Assembly (NCBI GenBank): GCA_027623615.1
Contig: JAQBVH010000098.1
Coordinates: forward strand, 1 to 8,417
Source of the DNA: Planctomycetota bacterium
Lineage (GTDB): Bacteria > Planctomycetota > UBA1135 > GCA-002686595
Direction: 5' to 3'
DNA: 8,417 nucleotides
Shown here piece after piece: positions 5,467 through 8,417 of this stretch (within the stretch, counting starts at the first letter, position 1; every line of letters starts with the position of its first letter). Made by a program: the position numbers and the translations under genes. The notes under the pieces are model-generated. The model had not been told where the DNA came from, did not search any database, and saw nothing but the letters and a program-made list of their open reading frames with translations.

Positions 5467-6887
5467 GCGCCGGCCCCTGAGAGCAAGGCGGCGTAGAGCT
5501 CTCGGTGGGTCGCCGCGACCTGCTCCCAGGTGGGCAGGAGCTCCTCGGCGCCGGCGAAGGGCAACGCATCGAGGACGAGCGGGTCCTCGATCAAGCGGCG
5601 CAGCCGACCGGCGAGGGCGCCCGCGTCCCCCATGGGAAAGCGCCAGCCGGCGTCGTCGTCCTCCACCAGCTCGATCAGGCCGCCAAAGACGGAGACGAGC
5701 AGGGGCGTGCGTGTGGCCAACGCCTCGAGGATGATCAGCGGTCGGTTCTCGAACCACAGGCTCGGCACGACCAGCACGTCCGTGCGTGCGAGCGCTCGAG
5801 CGACGCCGTCGCGGTCGAGAGCGCCGCCGACGGACAGGCCCACCTCGGCCGCACGCGCGCGCAGCTCCGCAACGTACGCGGGCTGGAAGGTGTCCGGACC
5901 GTCGATCGCGACCTCGATGCGTGCGCGCAGGTCCTCGGGCAGCTGTGCGAAGGCGTCGATGAGCACGTGCGCACCCTTGAGGTGCACGAGCGTGCCCAGG
6001 AAGCGCACGCGCAGACGCTCGTCACGGGGTTCCCGCGGCAACGTTCCGAAGCGCGCGCGGTCCACGCCACTCGCGAGCACGCGCATGCGCTCTCCTGGCA
6101 CGCCCCAGTCGACGAGGCGTCCTGCGAGGAAGTGGCTGGGCGAGAGGAACTGGTCCACGGACTGGGTGACGCGCTGGCGGAACGCCTGCGTGCGCGTCGC
6201 GACCTGCACCTGGTAGTGGTGCGCGTCCTCGGCCGAGGGCTCCTCCCACGCGTCCGCTGCACTGGACTGCGTTGCGGCGGCGCCGGTTGCACGCGCGTTG
6301 GCCGCCTTGCGCGCGAGCGCCGACAGGTCGACGCCGGTCAGCTGATGCACGGCGCCCAGGGCCTTGCCGACGGTGCGCGCCGCATCGGACTGGCGCCAGC
6401 CGAACGATGGCAAGCAGGTGCCGCAGCGCTCGGGCGTCACGTCCACGCACACCGAGCCGTCCCCGTGCACGAGCTGGCCGAAGCGCGGGCACTCGAGCCA
6501 GAAGTCGTGCAGGGTGAACACGATCCGCGCGCCGGCGCGCCGCGCGCGTTCGAGGCAACCGACCGACAGGTAGAGCAGGTGGTGCACGTGCACCACCTCC
6601 GGACGGAAGGCGTCCAGGACCGCGCCGAAGCGTTCCTCGACCTTGGGGTGATCCCAGGTGTCGCGGAAGTGGTGGTAGTACAGGTTCTGGACGAGCTCAT
6701 GCACGCGCAGCCCGCGGTGCTCGCGCTCGCGCAGCGTCAGGTCCCGTCGACCGACGTCCTTGTCGACAGTGAAGACACGCACCTCGGCCCCCGCTGCGGC
6801 CAGGTGCACGCCCAGCTCCTCGGTGTAGACCTCCGTCCCGGCCGTGTAGGTCGGTGGGAAGCGATGGGAGACCAGGAGGACGCGCAC
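5463..6887 (-). CDS. Glycosyltransferase family 4 (GT-B fold)
   Basis: A 474-residue GT-B glycosyltransferase. The N-terminal acceptor domain has VLLVSHRFPPTYTAGTEVY (3-21) with the glycine loop of GT4 enzymes, VVHVHHLLYLS (98-108) and FTLHDFWLECPR (124-135). Cysteines 133, 147, 155 and 158 form a C-x13-C-x7-C-x2-C pattern. A polar, low-complexity stretch (about 190-225) precedes the C-terminal donor domain: LSPSHFLAGRL (248-258), LASGVDRARF (271-280), RFLGTLVHLKGAHVLIDAF (295-313), VLVVPSLWFENRPLIILEA (371-389). The last of these contains the catalytic-site ExxxxxxxE pair, E380 and E388, which binds the nucleotide sugar in the family. Enzymes of this kind transfer sugars from NDP-sugars to a lipid-linked or growing glycan at the cytoplasmic membrane; the exact sugar cannot be read from sequence. 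The start is a GTG without a clear ribosome site, 28 bp after the GT2 gene; the stop overlaps the next gene as GTGA. Confidence 0.9.
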   Translation of the reverse strand: MRVLLVSHRFPPTYTAGTEVYTEELGVHLAAAGAEVRVFTVDKDVGRRDLTLREREHRGLRVHELVQNLYYHHFRDTWDHPKVEERFGAVLDAFRPEVVHVHHLLYLSVGCLERARRAGARIVFTLHDFWLECPRFGQLVHGDGSVCVDVTPERCGTCLPSFGWRQSDAARTVGKALGAVHQLTGVDLSALARKAANARATGAAATQSSAADAWEEPSAEDAHHYQVQVATRTQAFRQRVTQSVDQFLSPSHFLAGRLVDWGVPGERMRVLASGVDRARFGTLPREPRDERLRVRFLGTLVHLKGAHVLIDAFAQLPEDLRARIEVAIDGPDTFQPAYVAELRARAAEVGLSVGGALDRDGVARALARTDVLVVPSLWFENRPLIILEALATRTPLLVSVFGGLIELVEDDDAGWRFPMGDAGALAGRLRRLIEDPLVLDALPFAGAEELLPTWEQVAATHRELYAALLSGAGA

Positions 6888-6915
6888 GCTGGGCGAGGAT
6901 ACGGATCGCGCAGGG

Positions 6916-7986
6916 TCAACGCACGAGCCAGCGCACGAGGCCCCACCAACCCCGCAGGACCCCGTCGAGCAGGCGCGCCCCGCTCGATTCGAGGGAAGGA
7001 GTCAGGGTCAGCGGCCCACCGACGAGCAGGTCCCGGTCCCGGGTCACCCGGGTGCGCTGGGTGGCCCGGCGCGCGCGCAGGCTGCGCGGCAGGTCCTTCA
7101 GGAAGGCGCCCTTGCCTCGCAGCCAGGCGCCGAGCCCGCCTTGCTTGAGGGTGAACGCGAACCAGGCCAGCTCATACACGCACAGCCCCGGAAGGGCGAG
7201 CAGCAGGGTGCTCCAACGGGAGCACTTGCACAGATACATCCAGCGGTTGCGCGAGTGGTAGTAGACCCGCGAGGACGGGTAGTTCGTGCCCTCGCGGAAG
7301 CTGATGCCGGGGGTGCCGGCGTCGTGCAGGACCACCGGGGTCGGCACGCGCAGCAGCGTCTTGCCGGCGATGCGTAGGCGGTGCGAGAGGTCGAGGTCCT
7401 CGAACAGGATGAAGTAGCGCTCGTCGTAGCCGCCGAGCTCGAGCAGCGCGTGCCGATCGACGAGACAGCACAGCGAGACGAAGCAGTCCATCTCCTGCGG
7501 AGCATCGCCGTCGTCGCCGGCGCGCACGTCCTCGAGGGGTTGGTACCAGTGCTCGAGGGAGATCAAGCCCGCGTAGTGCAACCGTCCGCCGTCGTAGTGC
7601 ACGCGCGTCGGCTCGGTGGCGAAGACGCTGCGAGGTTGCGCGACCGCGACTCCGGGTCGCGAGGCGACGGCGGCCTGCAGGGCGTCGAGGAGCTCCGGCG
7701 GCACGACGACGTCGTTGTCGAGGGCCAGGACCCAGCGGTTGCGAGCCGCCTGCATGCCCACGTTGCGCGCACGAGCCGGTCCGCCGTTCTCCCCCACCTG
7801 CACGACGCGCGCCTCGGGGAAGCTCTCTTCCACCAGCGCGACGCTCCCGTCGGTCGAGGCATTGTCGACGACGAGCACCTCGTCGAGGTCCAGGGCGCGC
7901 AGGGACGCGAGGCAATCCGAGAGGTATCCCGCGCCGTTCCAGTTGACGACGATCGCGGAGACGGGAGGACGCGCAGGAGCTTCCAT
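6916..7986 (-). CDS. Glycosyltransferase family 2 (rhamnosyltransferase-like)
   Basis: A 356-residue inverting GT-A enzyme. Motifs in order: SAIVVNWNGAGYLSDCLASL (10-29), EVLVVDNASTDGS (36-48), NGGPARARNVGM (67-78), the metal/nucleotide-binding ALDND (88-92), and FILFEDLDLSHRLRIAG (192-208) with the ED pair expected for the catalytic base. VVLHDAGTPG (218-227) and YYHSRNRWMYL (242-252) follow. A hydrophobic segment (about 260-280, LLLALPGLCVYELAWFAFTL) and a basic tail suggest association with the inner membrane. The layout resembles WbbL-type rhamnosyltransferases of O-antigen and wall-linker pathways, but donor and acceptor are not determined by what I can see. The ATG directly abuts the TAG of the preceding GT2 gene (TAGATG), with only a weak GAG upstream, so it probably depends on coupled translation. 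The downstream GT4 follows after 28 bp. Confidence 0.9.
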   Translation of the reverse strand: MEAPARPPVSAIVVNWNGAGYLSDCLASLRALDLDEVLVVDNASTDGSVALVEESFPEARVVQVGENGGPARARNVGMQAARNRWVLALDNDVVVPPELLDALQAAVASRPGVAVAQPRSVFATEPTRVHYDGGRLHYAGLISLEHWYQPLEDVRAGDDGDAPQEMDCFVSLCCLVDRHALLELGGYDERYFILFEDLDLSHRLRIAGKTLLRVPTPVVLHDAGTPGISFREGTNYPSSRVYYHSRNRWMYLCKCSRWSTLLLALPGLCVYELAWFAFTLKQGGLGAWLRGKGAFLKDLPRSLRARRATQRTRVTRDRDLLVGGPLTLTPSLESSGARLLDGVLRGWWGLVRWLVR

Positions 7987-8417
7987 CTACTCGATGGGCA
8001 GCTCGTAGTCCTGCGCCGTGCAGGGTTCCCGGTGCTTCATGCAGTACGGCACGTTCAGGAGCACGCTCCACGCCGCGCGCACGAGCACCCACCACGCGCC
8101 CTTGGTCTTCTTGATGGAGCTCCCGATGCCGATCGTGCCGGTCGCCCCCGCGATCTCGCCCGAGGCCTCCTTGGCCTCGGAACGCAGGAGCACCTTGCCC
8201 ACCACCAGGAAGGGCAGCTTCAGGAGTTCCCCGAGCGGCGCGTACTTGAGCTGGACGAGCCAGGCGTTGCGCGCGTGGTAGTACAGGCTGCGCTTGCCCA
8301 TCTGGATCCCGAAGGGCGTCTTGTGGAACGCGTGCGTCCCCGGGAACTGCAACACGCGGAAGCCGCGGTTGAGCAGGCGCATCGTCAGATCGCGCTCGTT
8401 GCCGTAGATGAACAGGC
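7987..8417 (-). CDS. Glycosyltransferase family 2, C-terminal part, cut by window edge
   Basis: The frame is open from the right edge to the TAG at 7987; 142 residues are inside the window. Hand translation adds LFIYGNERDLT before the first internal ATG (8382), so that ATG is not the start. The segment FIYGNERDLTMRLLNRG corresponds to the C-terminal catalytic-base region of GT2 enzymes (usual form F..EDxDLxxR), with NERD in place of the usual ED pair. GTHAFHKTPFG, YYHARNAWLVQLKY, and two hydrophobic stretches (LPFLVVGKVLL and WWVLVRAAWSVLLNV) follow. The YYHxRNxW block is shared with the next gene, suggesting two related transferases acting in the same glycan pathway. The N-terminal nucleotide-binding part lies outside the window, so substrate and start are unknown. 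Confidence 0.82.
   Translation of the reverse strand, partial: LFIYGNERDLTMRLLNRGFRVLQFPGTHAFHKTPFGIQMGKRSLYYHARNAWLVQLKYAPLGELLKLPFLVVGKVLLRSEAKEASGEIAGATGTIGIGSSIKKTKGAWWVLVRAAWSVLLNVPYCMKHREPCTAQDYELPIE

Noticed and set aside
5467..5757. Upstream extension of the half-length GT4 gene by 97 codons
   Set aside because: This part overlaps the preceding GT4 coding end and is Arg-rich noise; GTG 5466 has a good ribosome site and begins with the typical VKVLLVEP strand.
5505..7148. 547-codon open frame on the plus strand opposite the GT4 gene
   Set aside because: Mirror of the GT4 codon pattern, with low-complexity His/Arg/Gln/Ala content and no domain; the minus-strand GT4 is certain.

Overview
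The window comes from a GC-rich (roughly 70 % by eye) Gram-negative-type bacterium. Every gene I can support lies on the minus strand, so transcription runs from the right edge to the left. Suggestive signs of a Planctomycetota-like or similar deep-branching lineage are the CxxC zinc-ribbon protein with an LRYVLxLxLMRKRRL core, the HEAT-repeat lipoprotein ending in a W-rich tail, and the quite divergent FtsI and RsmH. This placement is an inference and not a firm assignment.

Right part (8417 to about 4633): a run of glycosyltransferase genes. In transcription order these are the C-terminal part of a GT2 enzyme cut by the window edge, a complete GT2 enzyme, a complete GT4 (GT-B) enzyme, and a short GT4-like protein that has only the N-terminal, acceptor-side domain. 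Junctions are tight: one TAG directly abuts the next ATG, one junction is a GTGA overlap, and one gap is 28 bp. This looks like part of a surface-polysaccharide or glycan assembly operon. It is followed, after 23-bp gaps, by a HEAT-repeat lipoprotein and a zinc-ribbon protein of unknown function.

Middle (2481 to 2951): a 471-bp region with no convincing gene. It holds two sets of 10-bp-period GTGG-type repeats that resemble MraZ operator boxes. One set of four is at 2811-2850 and one of three is at 2521-2550, just in front of mraZ. Between them is an imperfect inverted repeat, and further upstream a 9-bp tandem repeat. This is the likely promoter and autoregulatory region of the division cluster.

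Left part (2480 to 1): the start of a dcw (division and cell wall) cluster in the classical order mraZ, rsmH (mraW), ftsL-like, ftsI-like. All four genes are linked by abutting or overlapping stop/start codons (TAGATG, ATGA, GTGA), indicating translational coupling. MraZ is the regulator of the cluster, RsmH methylates 16S rRNA, and FtsL and FtsI are membrane proteins of the septal peptidoglycan synthesis complex. The ftsI gene runs off the left edge.

No tRNA, rRNA, CRISPR array, insertion sequence or prophage gene was seen.
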